A stretch of DNA of 64,000 bases from positions 1-64,000 of the forward strand of contig CAZHFW010000021.1 in the NCBI GenBank assembly GCA_964531675.1, given 5' to 3'. This DNA is from CAZHFW01 sp964531675. GTDB lineage: Bacteria; Planctomycetota; Phycisphaerae; Phycisphaerales; UBA1924. The position numbers and the translations under genes are program-made. This document shows, piece after piece, positions 8,383 through 18,306 of the stretch. A model generated the notes under the pieces. It did no database searches and was not told the DNA's origin. It worked only from the letters and a program-made list of their open reading frames with translations. Each line of letters starts with the position of its first letter. Positions within the stretch are counted from its first letter, which is position 1.

Positions 8383-9618
8383 TCACTCCGCACTGCGTTG
8401 CAGCGCCAGGCGGTACTCGCTCTGCCAGACCGGGTACCTCACCTCGCACCGGTACACCGAGCACTTGCCGGGCTCGGTACCCGCCGCCGCCAGCGCTTCC
8501 ATCGCCAGATCGCTCTGGCGGTCGTGCAGCGAGCTGTTGCCGGTCATCGCACGCTTCCCGAGCGTCTGCACAATGGGCCACTCGGGCAAACGCTCATGCC
8601 AGACCGACGCGGGGTCCACGCCTGGCATGTCGCCCGGCGGCGCCGCCAGCGTCACGCATTGCACGCTGGGCGAAAGCTCCAGCCCCGCGGACGAATCAAC
8701 GTACACATCGAGCACCAGCGCCCGCGTGGGCTCGCTGATGCGTGCCGCGATGTTGAGCGTGCGGTCCGACGCGTCGTCCGATTTCGGCAAGAGCACGCTC
8801 TCGAAGACCAGGGCCAGATCCACCGGGAGGCTCTCGCCCGTTTCCGGCCTGGAAGGAGGCTCGGCAACCAGCACTGTGCGTCCCGCGGCTGCATCGATCG
8901 TGTTGATCCGCAGCGCGGGCGTGGTCAGCCTCTCAATGACTTTGTAAGGCGGTTCGTTTTCCTTCCCGGTCGAAGCCGGCGCTTTCGACGGCGCGAACCG
9001 CGCCCGCCAGTTGGCCAGTTGGAACGGCGCGATGGGCCTCGCGAATGGCTGATGCACGATCCCGGACTGACGCGATGCGACGGTCATCCAGAGCTTGGGC
9101 TTGCCCGATGCGTCCGCGGTCAAGACCGCGACCACGGACTTCACCGAGACTTCCTCGCCCGTGAGCTCGCGGGCCGCTTCGAAGAGCGCCCGGCGTCTCG
9201 CCTCGGCCGCCGCCATCTCGGGCTCGCCCTTGGCTTCCGGGGAACGCCCGCGCACGCGCGACAGGTCCGCGATGAGCGAACGCTGCGTGAGGTTCGATTC
9301 ATCCAGGAAGAGCTGATACTCCTGGACCGCGGCCCGCGCCGCGCTCACGCGGTCAGCATCCACGCCGCGCCGCTCGCACGCCGCCAGGTGATTGAGCAGA
9401 CCATCGATGCCCGGGAAGCGCGCAAAGCACTCCAGCTCGTCCCGCGCCTTGTTGACGCCCTCAACCACCCGCTGGCACGTGGCCTTATGCACGCCAAGCC
9501 AACGGCTCATGCCGCCGATCGTTCGGGCGTTGTTTGGAAGCGATTCCAAGACACGCCGGAACGTGGACCGGAGACGGTCGCCCACACGCCGAGCACGAAT
9601 GAGGTCTCGTTCGAGCAC
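8383..9618 (-). CDS. Uncharacterised protein with N-terminal helix-turn-helix-like segment
   Basis: A 411-residue soluble protein that I do not recognise. Residues about 25-55 (NNARTIGGMSRWLGVHKATCQRVVEGV) look like a helix-turn-helix: a short Gly turn followed by a recognition-helix-like HKATCQRVV. A helical charged region (about 60-160) leads into a mixed alpha/beta body with no signal peptide or membrane segment. The GTG start is provisional. A transcriptional-regulator role is only an inference from the N-terminus; the large C-terminal part has no motif I can name. It stands alone, with the candidate structured RNA in the 299-bp region upstream. Confidence 0.6.
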   Translation of the reverse strand: MLERDLIRARRVGDRLRSTFRRVLESLPNNARTIGGMSRWLGVHKATCQRVVEGVNKARDELECFARFPGIDGLLNHLAACERRGVDADRVSAARAAVQEYQLFLDESNLTQRSLIADLSRVRGRSPEAKGEPEMAAAEARRRALFEAARELTGEEVSVKSVVAVLTADASGKPKLWMTVASRQSGIVHQPFARPIAPFQLANWRARFAPSKAPASTGKENEPPYKVIERLTTPALRINTIDAAAGRTVLVAEPPSRPETGESLPVDLALVFESVLLPKSDDASDRTLNIAARISEPTRALVLDVYVDSSAGLELSPSVQCVTLAAPPGDMPGVDPASVWHERLPEWPIVQTLGKRAMTGNSSLHDRQSDLAMEALAAAGTEPGKCSVYRCEVRYPVWQSEYRLALQRSAE

Positions 9619-9680
9619 ACGTGGTTTGTAGCCGGTGGCGGGCTGCGAAACTAGGGGGTATCGGTGGAATGTGAAACTCT

Positions 9681-9701
9681 CAGCCCCGGTTCTGGGGGCT
9701 G
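9681..9701. repeat. 7-bp inverted repeat hairpin in the leader region
   Basis: CAGCCCC (9681-9687) and GGGGCTG (9695-9701) form a perfect 7-bp stem with a 7-base loop. It lies between the unknown gene ending leftward and the candidate RNA promoter, so it could be in the 5' leader of the former or unrelated to either. Confidence 0.45.
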
Positions 9702-9733
9702 TAATGGATGTATGGCGTCTGCTGAATACTCGA

Positions 9734-9761
9734 TTGACGGATCCGGGTTTCCCGGTATCGT
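9734..9761 (+). promoter_or_regulatory. Sigma-70-type promoter for the candidate RNA
   Basis: TTGACG at 9734-9739 and TATCGT at 9756-9761 are separated by 16 bp. The spacer contains the small palindrome CCGGGTTTCCCGG. Few places in the window pair a good -35 with a TANNNT box; the tRNA-Cys promoter is the closest parallel. Confidence 0.55.
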
Positions 9762-9767
9762 GGAATC

Positions 9768-9919
9768 TCTCTGAGATTCGTTCCGCGACCAGACCAGCGG
9801 AAACAGCGGCGAGCCCGGCTCTCTCCTCGGCGGGCTTGCTCGGTCAAGCCGCTCAGAAAAGGTCCCTCAGAGTTTGTTCTGACCAGGCGGGCGCGGCTCG
9901 TGGACGCGCCCGCTTGTTT
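9768..9919 (+). ncRNA. Candidate structured small RNA, about 150 nt, family not recognised
   Basis: The segment is bounded by a plausible promoter and by a strong rho-independent terminator (stem 9887-9895/9905-9913, then TTGTTT) on the + strand, yet no + strand gene lies between them. The interior folds into successive hairpins: TTCCGC/GCGGAA (9781-9786 with 9797-9802), AGCGGC/GCCGCT (9805-9810 with 9848-9853) enclosing a GAGCCCG/CGGGCTT helix, and a TCAGAG/TTCTGA helix inside GGTC...GACC. A further stem, GAATCTC/GAGATTC (9763-9769 with 9773-9779), overlaps the predicted start site. I looked for 6S, RNase P, SRP and tmRNA hallmarks and found none. The 5' end is uncertain. Confidence 0.5.
9887..9919 (+). 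terminator. Rho-independent terminator of the candidate RNA
   Basis: Perfect 9-bp stem GCGGGCGCG/CGCGCCCGC with a 9-base loop, then TTGTTT. The T-run is only on the + strand side, so it terminates a + strand transcript rather than the convergent methyltransferase gene. Confidence 0.8.
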
Positions 9920-10694
9920 ATTGCGCTCGAAGTCCCGCCCGACGCGCCGCCACGATCACCGGGCGGAGTTTGGTCTCCAGCAATGCCGCCGCGGCATATT
10001 GATCCTCAACGAAGCGCGCCAGCAGCCGCCGCAGGCTTGGCTCACGCTCCGCCAATCGCGCGGCCCGATGCTCCAACGCGCGGATCGTCCGGGCCGCGTG
10101 GGCGTGCCAGACCCGCGCGGGGATCGGTTGGGCGGAGAGCACGACGTCGCCGCGCTCGCGCACCATTTCCTTGATCTCGGGCAGCGTCACGCCGCCGATG
10201 CGTCCGCGCGCATTGACCCGGACCGCATCATCAAACACGTACACGCCGCTTGGCTTCACGCACGCCCGCAGCATGTCGATCGCGTCGTCGCCTCCGAAGA
10301 GGCCGATCATGACGGCTGCGTCCGCGCGCGCACGAAAGCCGCGGATGTCGCGCACCACGAATCGGCAGCGATCACCCACACCTTGCGTACGTGCTGCGGC
10401 CCGTGCCGCGCGCACGAACACGGTGCTCGCATCGACGCCCGTGACACGCACGCCAAGCTCGCACGCCAGCGCAATCCCGATCGCTCCCTTGCCGCAAGCC
10501 AGATCGGCGACCTCGGCGTCCGCGCCGATCCCCGCCTTGCGCAGGACCTGCACGACCCGCTCGGGCATCGAACCCATCGCCTGAAGGTCCGCAAAGAGTT
10601 CCCCGAGCCAAGGGGTGAGGGCGGGCGAGGCCCCGACGGAGGCGGCGATCTGCTTCTCAAGTAGGTTGGGCCGGGAGGGCATGGACCGCATCAT
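9918..10694 (-). CDS. Class I SAM-dependent methyltransferase
   Basis: A Rossmann-fold methyltransferase. Motif I is EVADLACGKGAIGIALA, followed by the acidic strand-2 end RVTGVDAS and RCRFVVRDIRGF. The substrate is not readable from the sequence. The frame is open upstream to a GTG at 10772, adding an Ala/Gly-rich stretch (SAGLAGLAGGAGA) that looks like low-complexity leader. I chose ATG 10694 because the recognisable domain (LLEKQIAASVGASP onward) follows directly; 10691 and 10772 are alternatives. It is transcribed towards the candidate RNA and away from dnaK. Confidence 0.75.
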   Translation of the reverse strand: MMRSMPSRPNLLEKQIAASVGASPALTPWLGELFADLQAMGSMPERVVQVLRKAGIGADAEVADLACGKGAIGIALACELGVRVTGVDASTVFVRAARAAARTQGVGDRCRFVVRDIRGFRARADAAVMIGLFGGDDAIDMLRACVKPSGVYVFDDAVRVNARGRIGGVTLPEIKEMVRERGDVVLSAQPIPARVWHAHAARTIRALEHRAARLAEREPSLRRLLARFVEDQYAAAALLETKLRPVIVAARRAGLRAQ

Positions 10695-10814
10695 TGCCCC
10701 CGCCCCGCCCGCGAGCCCTGCCAATCCGGCAGACATGGCCAGGCCGGTCACCCCGAACGCCCGCTCCCGCACCGCTGCAGGCCCCTTTCCCGGCGCAGAT
10801 CCCGGGGGTCGGGC

Positions 10815-10831
10815 TTGGCACGCCCGTTGCC
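10815..10831 (+). promoter_or_regulatory. Sigma-54 (RpoN) type promoter upstream of dnaK
   Basis: TTGGCACG (10815-10822), four bases, then TTGC (10827-10830). The invariant GG (10817-10818) and GC (10829-10830) are 10 bases apart, the canonical -24/-12 spacing, and only the final consensus A/T is replaced by C. A start near 10842 would give a leader of about 60 nt to dnaK. No CIRCE inverted repeat (GAGTGCTAA-type) is seen. Confidence 0.6.
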
Positions 10832-10904
10832 ATTTCTCCTCTCACACGACGGCACGCCACCCTTTCCAAGGGCGGCACCGGCATGGCAGGAAGGAACCCC
10901 AACA

Positions 10905-12839
<1,935 letters not shown>

Positions 12840-12903
12840 GAGAGGCACCGGGCATCGGACACCAATCCCCCGGGCCGTGCCGAACAGTCAGAGACCCAAC
12901 GAG

Positions 12904-12932
12904 CCCCCGGCGCAAGCCGGGGGTTTTGTTTT
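12904..12932 (+). terminator. Rho-independent terminator of dnaK
   Basis: CCCCCGGC, GCAA tetraloop, GCCGGGGG, then TTTTGTTTT. A perfect 8-bp GC stem with a long T-run, 64 bp after the dnaK stop. Confidence 0.95.
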
Positions 12933-12981
12933 CGGCGTCAGCGACGCGATACGCTCTGGCCTCGGATCACGGAGATGCTGC

Positions 12982-13710
12982 ATGCCTCGCACGCAACGAG
13001 GAGTCGCACTCGGCCTGGATGGCTGCCCCGCCGGCTGGTTCGCCTGGCGCTGGCATCGAGCCGGATTCACCCACCACGTCTATCCGACCTTGCTGCACGC
13101 ATGGGACGCCAATCCTGACGCGGCGGCCATCGTCGTGGACATCCCGATCGGCCTGCCGCGGGCGGTGCGTGGGTGCGAGGTGGACGCCAAGCGGATCCTC
13201 GGGCGGTGCAACTCGCGTGTGTTCCTGACGCCGTCGCGGGAGGTGGTCGGCGCCGCCAGCTATCCCGAGGCCAACGCACTTTCACGGCGGCTCTTGGACA
13301 AGGGTATTTCCAAGCAGTTCTGGAACATCGCGCCCAAGATCCGCGAGGCCGACGCGCTGCTGCGAAAGCACCCGCGGGCCCGCGAGGTTGTCCGCGAATG
13401 CCATCCGGAGATCTGTTTCTGGGGCCTCTCGGGTCGGGTGATCGAGGCGAACAAGAAAACCGACGAGGGTTTCCAGGAGCGTGCCAACGTGCTCGAACAG
13501 TCCCGCCGCGGGACCTGGCCCCTGCTCCGCGACGCGATCGCGTCAACGCCCCGAAAGGTGGCGGCACGCGACGACATCGTGGACGCCATGGTCGCGGCGC
13601 TCACCGCGCTCGCGATCGTGGAGGAGCCCGCCAAGGTGCGCACGCTTCCCGAGAAGCCCCCAAGAGATGAACTCGGGATCAGGGTGGAGATGGTGTATCG
13701 AGTTCTCTGA
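12982..13710 (+). CDS. DUF429 protein (predicted RNase H-like nuclease fold)
   Basis: A 242-residue DUF429 protein. The family signature is visible as LGLDGCPAGWFAWRW near the N-terminus, VVDIPIGLP, KQFWNIAPKIREAD, RECHPEICFWGL and the C-terminal RDDIVDAMVAALTALA. The Asp/Glu positions in these blocks are what led others to predict an RNase H-like nuclease; the biochemical role is not established. The open frame extends upstream through the dnaK terminator, so the ATG at 12982, preceded by GGAGATGCTGC, is the sensible start. Its 3' end overlaps the convergent rdgB gene by 32 bp. Confidence 0.85.
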   Translation: MPRTQRGVALGLDGCPAGWFAWRWHRAGFTHHVYPTLLHAWDANPDAAAIVVDIPIGLPRAVRGCEVDAKRILGRCNSRVFLTPSREVVGAASYPEANALSRRLLDKGISKQFWNIAPKIREADALLRKHPRAREVVRECHPEICFWGLSGRVIEANKKTDEGFQERANVLEQSRRGTWPLLRDAIASTPRKVAARDDIVDAMVAALTALAIVEEPAKVRTLPEKPPRDELGIRVEMVYRVL

Positions 13711-14404
13711 TGGTGAACCGCCGCAGTTCGGCCGCCATCAGCTCCGCGGCCTTGGCGCGATGACTCCGCTTGTTCTTCTGTTCTGGCGGCATCTCGGCGC
13801 CGGTGAACTTGAACTCCGGCGCGACCAGAAAGAGCGGGTCATAGCCAAACCCGTTCTCGCCCCGAGGCACCTGGCCCGCAAGACCAATCCGGCCTTCGAA
13901 GGTGCCGCGAACCAGCACCATCACCCTACCTGAGCTTGTGGCAGGGGCATGCTGGCCCCCTCCTGGAGCTGCTGCCAGCGCCATCACGCACACAAACCGC
14001 GCCCCGCGCCGCTCGACCGGCACGCCTTCGAGCTCGCGCATCACCCTCGCGTTGTTGGCGGCATCGCGCTGGGCGCGGGACATGCCTTTCTCGATGCCGT
14101 CGGTGCAGTAATGCGAGGAGATCACGCCGGGCTTACCTCCGAGGGCATCGATCTCGATGCCCGAGTCGTCGGCGAGACAGAGCATCCCGGTCTGCTCCGC
14201 GTAGGACAGCGCCTTGATCTGCGCGTTCTGCTCGAAGCTCGTCCCGGTCTCGGCGGGTTCAGCGAGCGTCTTTCCGGGCGTCGCTTCCGACAGGGACAGG
14301 AGCCGAACCCGCGTCAGGCCGAGCCCCGCGAAGATCGCCGAGAGCTCCTCCACCTTGTGCGGATTTCCAGTGGCCATCACGATCGAGAGGGTCGGGGCTT
14401 CCAT
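13679..14404 (-). CDS. rdgB: XTP/dITP diphosphatase (RdgB/HAM1 family)
   Basis: Hydrolyses non-canonical purine NTPs (dITP, XTP) to monophosphate plus pyrophosphate, cleaning the nucleotide pool. Family blocks: MATGNPHKVEEL, CLADDSGIEIDALGGKPGV, and GFGYDPLF near the C-terminus. The usual SARY after PGV is SSHYC here, and there is an extra loop (AAAPGGGQHAPATSSG) before the last block, making the protein 241 residues against about 200. The start was placed at ATG 14404 (MEAPTLSIVMATGNPHK) rather than the ATG seven codons upstream, because family members begin just before the TGN motif. Divergent from the PfkB kinase gene. Confidence 0.9.
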   Translation of the reverse strand: MEAPTLSIVMATGNPHKVEELSAIFAGLGLTRVRLLSLSEATPGKTLAEPAETGTSFEQNAQIKALSYAEQTGMLCLADDSGIEIDALGGKPGVISSHYCTDGIEKGMSRAQRDAANNARVMRELEGVPVERRGARFVCVMALAAAPGGGQHAPATSSGRVMVLVRGTFEGRIGLAGQVPRGENGFGYDPLFLVAPEFKFTGAEMPPEQKNKRSHRAKAAELMAAELRRFTIRELDTPSPP

Positions 14405-14464
14405 GGGCGGATTGTTCGCCTTCAACCCGCACCAGGGCGGATCCGAAACCCGCTTCTCGCCCCC

Positions 14465-14470
14465 TAGAGT
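14465..14470 (+). promoter_or_regulatory. -10-like box TAGAGT, 8 nt before the PfkB kinase start
   Basis: TAGAGT ends 8 bases upstream of ATG 14479, with no Shine-Dalgarno sequence between. Confidence 0.5.
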
Positions 14471-14478
14471 CTGCCCCT

Positions 14479-15699
14479 ATGTCAGCTGCCCATCCCCGTT
14501 CCCGCTCCGACATCGCCCGTTCCGCCGCTGCGGCCCTCGAGAAGATCGGCCCGGCGGGCCTCACCGCGGTGAGCGCCCTGGTCGGCTTCGATGGCTTCAT
14601 CGACTACATCATCGATGTCGTCGACAAGCGCCAGAGCATGACCCCGACGGGCTACACGAAGTTCTCGACCATCGACCAGTTCGCGGTCCGCGTCGGCGCC
14701 GCCAGCGGCAAGAGCACGAACATCGAGCTCGTCGTGCACGAGGAACGCTTCGGAGGCAACGGCCCGCTCATGGCGGGCGCGATGGGGCGTGCGGGGCTCA
14801 GCGTGACCTACATCGGTTGCGTCGGAAAGAACGAAGCGCCCCGAGAGCTGAATCCCATCTACAAGGAGCTCGCGACCCGCTGCGAACGCGTCATCCCCGT
14901 CGCGCCGCCCGCGACCACCGAGGCCCTCGAGTTCGACGACGGCAAGCTCATGCTGGGCAAGCCCCACAACATCCAGCGCGTTAACTGGGAGCTCCTCACC
15001 AAGGCCATCGGCGTGGAAGAGCTCAAGCGCATGTTCACCCGCGCCCGCCTGATCGGCATGGTCAACTGGGTCATGATGGGCGGCGTCGAGAGCATCTGGG
15101 ACGGCCTGTGCCGCGAGGTCTTCCCGAACCTTGGCGAGCCGCCGCGTGCGCCCAACGGCGCGACGGGCGTGCGCCGGGTCTTCATCGACCTGTGCGATCC
15201 CGCCAAGCGCACCGACGCGGACATCAACAACGCCATGACGCTGCTCAAGCGCATGAACCGCCATGTCCCCGTCACGCTCGGGCTCAACCAGAGCGAGGCC
15301 GAGCGCATCGCGCAGGTCCTCGGGCTTGACGTCTTCACGAACGCCAACCAGCACACCCTGGGCGAGGTCATCCGTCAGGCCTCTGTCGCGATCCGCAACG
15401 CCCTGGGCATTGCGTGCGTCGTCGTGCATCCGCGCGAGGGCGCCGCTGCGGCCTTGGCCGACAACGGGAAGGTGACCTCCGCCTGGTTCGAAGGGCCTTT
15501 CACGTCCAAGCCCAAGCTCTCCACCGGCGCGGGCGACCACTTCAATGGCGGATTCGCCATGGCGCAGACCATGGGCCTGGGCCTGGAAGAATGCCTCGCG
15601 GTCGGCTGCGCCACCAGCGGCGTGTACGTCCGCGACGCGCTGTCTCCCAATCTCGCCCGCCTGATCGAGTTCCTGCGCTCGCTGCCCGGTGCTGAGTAA
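14479..15699 (+). CDS. PfkB-family carbohydrate/nucleoside kinase
   Basis: A 406-residue ribokinase-like enzyme transferring ATP phosphate to a sugar or nucleoside hydroxyl. The N-terminal substrate-side block is LVGFDGFIDYIIDVVDKR with ERFGGNGPLMAGAMGRAGLSVTYIG. The catalytic block near the C-terminus is KLSTGAGDHFNGGFAMAQ, with the anion hole GAGD and Asp as catalytic base. It is longer than typical family members (about 300-330), owing to extra sequence in the middle. The substrate cannot be deduced from the sequence. It sits between rdgB (divergent) and an ankyrin-like exported protein (convergent), so context does not help. Confidence 0.85.
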   Translation: MSAAHPRSRSDIARSAAAALEKIGPAGLTAVSALVGFDGFIDYIIDVVDKRQSMTPTGYTKFSTIDQFAVRVGAASGKSTNIELVVHEERFGGNGPLMAGAMGRAGLSVTYIGCVGKNEAPRELNPIYKELATRCERVIPVAPPATTEALEFDDGKLMLGKPHNIQRVNWELLTKAIGVEELKRMFTRARLIGMVNWVMMGGVESIWDGLCREVFPNLGEPPRAPNGATGVRRVFIDLCDPAKRTDADINNAMTLLKRMNRHVPVTLGLNQSEAERIAQVLGLDVFTNANQHTLGEVIRQASVAIRNALGIACVVVHPREGAAAALADNGKVTSAWFEGPFTSKPKLSTGAGDHFNGGFAMAQTMGLGLEECLAVGCATSGVYVRDALSPNLARLIEFLRSLPGAE

Positions 15700-15707
15700 G
15701 GGGGCTC

Positions 15708-16559
15708 TCAGCTCTCGCGACGCGCACTCAGCGCAGGTTCGGGCGCCAGGATGCTGACCTGCGTCGCGCGATCGCCTTCCACGTTGAACTTCAGGCGAAC
15801 CGACGGCACGCCGCTCGGGAAGAACTCGTGCTCCGAGACGCGGGTGAGCTGGCGGGGCTGATCCTCGTTGTGTTGAAACGAGAGTTTGCCCTTGTCCAGG
15901 AAGATCCGGAAGCGGATGGGAGTGGCGTCCGTTGATGCGTACGAGCCCGCATAGACCGCGGCGCGAGCCTCATCGAGTGCAATGGATGCCGGCACGTCGT
16001 CCGCGCCTCCGAGCGAGGTGAGGAACTCCGCCACGCGGGCCGCATCGGATCCACCCGCCCTGGCGTGCTTGAGCAGCGTGATGTGGTGGGGGCCCAGCGT
16101 GCGCTGGATCCCGGGTCGGGCCGCGACCATCTGCTCCACGACGCCGAGCATCCCGAGCATGGTCGCGGCGAAGATGTCGAGCCTCGCCCCGTGATCGAGC
16201 AGAAGCGTGGCGATCGACCGGTTTCCGGTGTGCGAGGCTGCGCCCAGCGCGGTTTCCCAGTCGCCGAATCCCCAGTCCCACGCGCTGTGCACCAGGCCCG
16301 GCGTGGCCTTGAGCATTGCTTCGACCTTGGGCAAGTTGCCATGGGCCGCGCCGACGAACGCGCGGACCAGATTCGAGGGCTGCTCGGGGAAGTCGGGCCA
16401 ATCGCTCTTGGGCGTTGAGGAAGGCTCGGGCTGGGCCTCCGCCCCGGGGCAGAGGAGCATCAGTCCCCCCAGGGCCGGGATCGCCAGCGTGCTGCGTCGG
16501 CTGAGCCTGGGTGCCGCGGCCAGATTGTCCTGTGGATTCACGGGCTTGCTCCAGAGCAT
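15708..16559 (-). CDS. Exported ankyrin-repeat-like protein, probable Tat substrate
   Basis: A 283-residue exported protein. The N-terminus contains RLSRRSTLAIPALGGLMLLCPGAEAQ, a twin-arginine-type signal (SRRSTL) with a hydrophobic core. The mature part begins with helical repeats of ankyrin character: LVRAFVGAAHGNLPKVEAMLKATPGLVHSAWDWGFGDWETALGAASHTGNRSIATLLLDHGARLD, each unit ending in the G-N/A-L-L pattern. The C-terminal third is beta-rich (FRIFLDKGKLSFQHNEDQPRQLTRVSEHEFFPSGVPSVRLKFN). This resembles the lipocalin-like tails of some exported hydrolases, but I cannot assign it. A frame upstream to TTG 16586 is possible. Confidence 0.72.
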   Translation of the reverse strand: MLWSKPVNPQDNLAAAPRLSRRSTLAIPALGGLMLLCPGAEAQPEPSSTPKSDWPDFPEQPSNLVRAFVGAAHGNLPKVEAMLKATPGLVHSAWDWGFGDWETALGAASHTGNRSIATLLLDHGARLDIFAATMLGMLGVVEQMVAARPGIQRTLGPHHITLLKHARAGGSDAARVAEFLTSLGGADDVPASIALDEARAAVYAGSYASTDATPIRFRIFLDKGKLSFQHNEDQPRQLTRVSEHEFFPSGVPSVRLKFNVEGDRATQVSILAPEPALSARRES

Positions 16560-16623
16560 CACCGCCACGCTGACGCAGACGCCCAAGCGGAGATCGGGTT
16601 CCGGAACAATGCGGACGCATGCC

Positions 16624-16629
16624 TAACCT
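16624..16629 (+). promoter_or_regulatory. -10-like box TAACCT, 5 nt before the aldehyde dehydrogenase start
   Basis: TAACCT ends 5 bases before ATG 16635; no Shine-Dalgarno sequence is present. Confidence 0.45.
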
Positions 16630-16634
16630 TTGGC

Positions 16635-18164
16635 ATGTCCACCCACGCCTTGCTTGCGTCGCTTGGAATCGCGTCCGACCCCCGAATCGTTGCGCCTGGA
16701 ACGCCCGGCGCGATCGACTCGTGCAACCCCGCGACCGGGCAGGCGATCGCGGGCGTGAAGCTCGACGACGCCGCGGGATATGAGCGGGCGATCGCTTTGG
16801 TTCACACAGCGTTTGTGCGCTGGCGCGAAGTTCCCTCCCCCGAGCGTGGCCTGGTCGTTCGCGCGATCGGTGAGGAGTTTCGTCGTCTGAAGAAGCCGCT
16901 GGGCGAGCTGGTCAGCCTCGAGGTTGGCAAGATCCGATCGGAGGGTGAGGGCGAGGTCCAGGAGGCGATCGATATCGCGGACTTTGCGCTGGGGCTCTCG
17001 CGCACGCTCTCGGGCCCGGTGCTGCAGAGCGAGCGCCCGCGCCATCGCATGTACGAGCAGTGGCTCCCGCTCGGGCCCATCGGCGTGATCACCGCGTTCA
17101 ACTTCCCCGCTGCGGTGTGGGCCTGGAACAGCATGCTGGCCGCGGTCTGCGGCGACACCATTCTCTGGAAGCCGAGCCTGCTTGCTCCCCTGACCTCCAT
17201 CGCGTGCAACGCCATCGCCGATCGGGTCGCGACAGGGCTCGGGCATCCGGGTGTCTTCGGGCTGGTCATCGGCGCGGACGATGTCGTGGGCGAAGCCATG
17301 ATCGCGGACCGCCGCCTGCCTCTGATCAGCGCCACCGGTTCGACGCGCATGGGCAAGCACGTGGGCAAGGTCGTCGCGGGAAGGCTCGGGCGCACGCTTC
17401 TGGAACTGGGAGGCAACAACGCGGTCATCGTCACGCCCAGCGCGGATCTGGATCTGGCGCTGAAGGCGGTCACGTTCTCCGCGGTCGGCACCGCTGGCCA
17501 GCGCTGCACCACGACGCGAAGGCTCATTCTGCACGAGTCCATCGCGGACGCGTTCGTGGACAAGCTCGCCCGGGCGTATCGGTCCATCCGCATCGGCGAT
17601 CCGCTCGCGGATGGGACGCTCGTCGGGCCGCTCATCAACGCCCGGGCGGTCGAAGGATTCGAGCGGGCCATCGCTCAGGCCAAGGCCCAGGGCGGGAAGG
17701 TCGTCGTCGGCGGCGGACGGGCGACGAGCCTTTCGGGCCCCCTCGCAGGCGGGTGCTTTGTCGAGCCGACGATCATCCGGGCCCCCGCGGGCAACACGCT
17801 GGCGATCGCCCGCGAGGAGACCTTCGCGCCGATTCTGTACGTGTTTACCTATCGCGACCTCGACGAGGCCATCGCCATGCAGAACAGCGTGGATCAGGGC
17901 CTCTCCAGCGCCATTCTGACCGACAGCCTCCGCGAGTCCGAACGCTTCCTCAGCGTCTCGGGCTCGGGCAGTGATTGCGGCCTGGCCTATGTCAATCTGG
18001 GCACCAGCGGCGCCGAGATCGGCGGCGCCTTCGGCGGCGAAAAGGACACCGGAGGCGGGCGGGAAAGCGGTTCAGACGCCTGGAAGAGCTACATGCGACG
18101 CCAGAACGTCGTTGTGAACTTCGCTGGGGAATTCCGGCTGGCTCAAGGCGTACAGTTCGGATGA
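16635..18164 (+). CDS. ALDH7-type aldehyde dehydrogenase (aminoadipate semialdehyde / piperideine-6-carboxylate dehydrogenase-like)
   Basis: NAD(P)-dependent aldehyde dehydrogenase, 509 residues. The catalytic Glu is in LLELGGNNAVIV and the catalytic Cys in GTAGQRCTTTRRL. Cofactor-site blocks are GPIGVITAFNFPAAVWAWNS and WKPS. The C-terminal GGAFGGEKDTGGGRESGSDAWKSYMRRQNVVVNF matches the ALDH7 (antiquitin/AmaB) group, which oxidises alpha-aminoadipic semialdehyde in lysine breakdown. That substrate is inferred from subfamily only, because no other lysine-catabolic gene is near. It is followed by rpiA 142 bp downstream on the same strand. Confidence 0.88.
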   Translation: MSTHALLASLGIASDPRIVAPGTPGAIDSCNPATGQAIAGVKLDDAAGYERAIALVHTAFVRWREVPSPERGLVVRAIGEEFRRLKKPLGELVSLEVGKIRSEGEGEVQEAIDIADFALGLSRTLSGPVLQSERPRHRMYEQWLPLGPIGVITAFNFPAAVWAWNSMLAAVCGDTILWKPSLLAPLTSIACNAIADRVATGLGHPGVFGLVIGADDVVGEAMIADRRLPLISATGSTRMGKHVGKVVAGRLGRTLLELGGNNAVIVTPSADLDLALKAVTFSAVGTAGQRCTTTRRLILHESIADAFVDKLARAYRSIRIGDPLADGTLVGPLINARAVEGFERAIAQAKAQGGKVVVGGGRATSLSGPLAGGCFVEPTIIRAPAGNTLAIAREETFAPILYVFTYRDLDEAIAMQNSVDQGLSSAILTDSLRESERFLSVSGSGSDCGLAYVNLGTSGAEIGGAFGGEKDTGGGRESGSDAWKSYMRRQNVVVNFAGEFRLAQGVQFG

Positions 18165-18226
18165 TCGGCCAGGCCGGTCGTCGGCTCGCACAGTGGGGGG
18201 GCGGCTTCCCGGAACGCCAAGGATCC

Positions 18227-18252
18227 GGGCTCTCGTGATCAGGGCTCTCGTG
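18227..18252. repeat. Short direct repeat upstream of rpiA
   Basis: GGGCTCTCGTG occurs at 18227-18237 and again at 18242-18252, 15 bp apart on centre. It lies in the leader region ahead of rpiA and could be a binding-site pair or a chance duplication. Confidence 0.35.
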
Positions 18253-18306
18253 TCGTTGGGTGAGGATGGGTCTGGTATGGGTTTTTTTCCGGCAAAGGGT
18301 GCAATC

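Noticed and set aside
9618..9919. 6S RNA, RNase P RNA, SRP RNA or tmRNA in the gap
   Set aside because: None of the conserved cores of these RNAs was found; the structure is a row of separate hairpins rather than one long stem or the RNase P core.
10773..10904. CIRCE operator upstream of dnaK
   Set aside because: No TTAGCACTC-N9-GAGTGCTAA element or close variant is present; the sigma-54 sequence is the only regulatory element I could support.
18193..18306. Upstream extension of rpiA
   Set aside because: It has no ribosome-binding site, crosses the direct repeats, and adds residues absent from the family.
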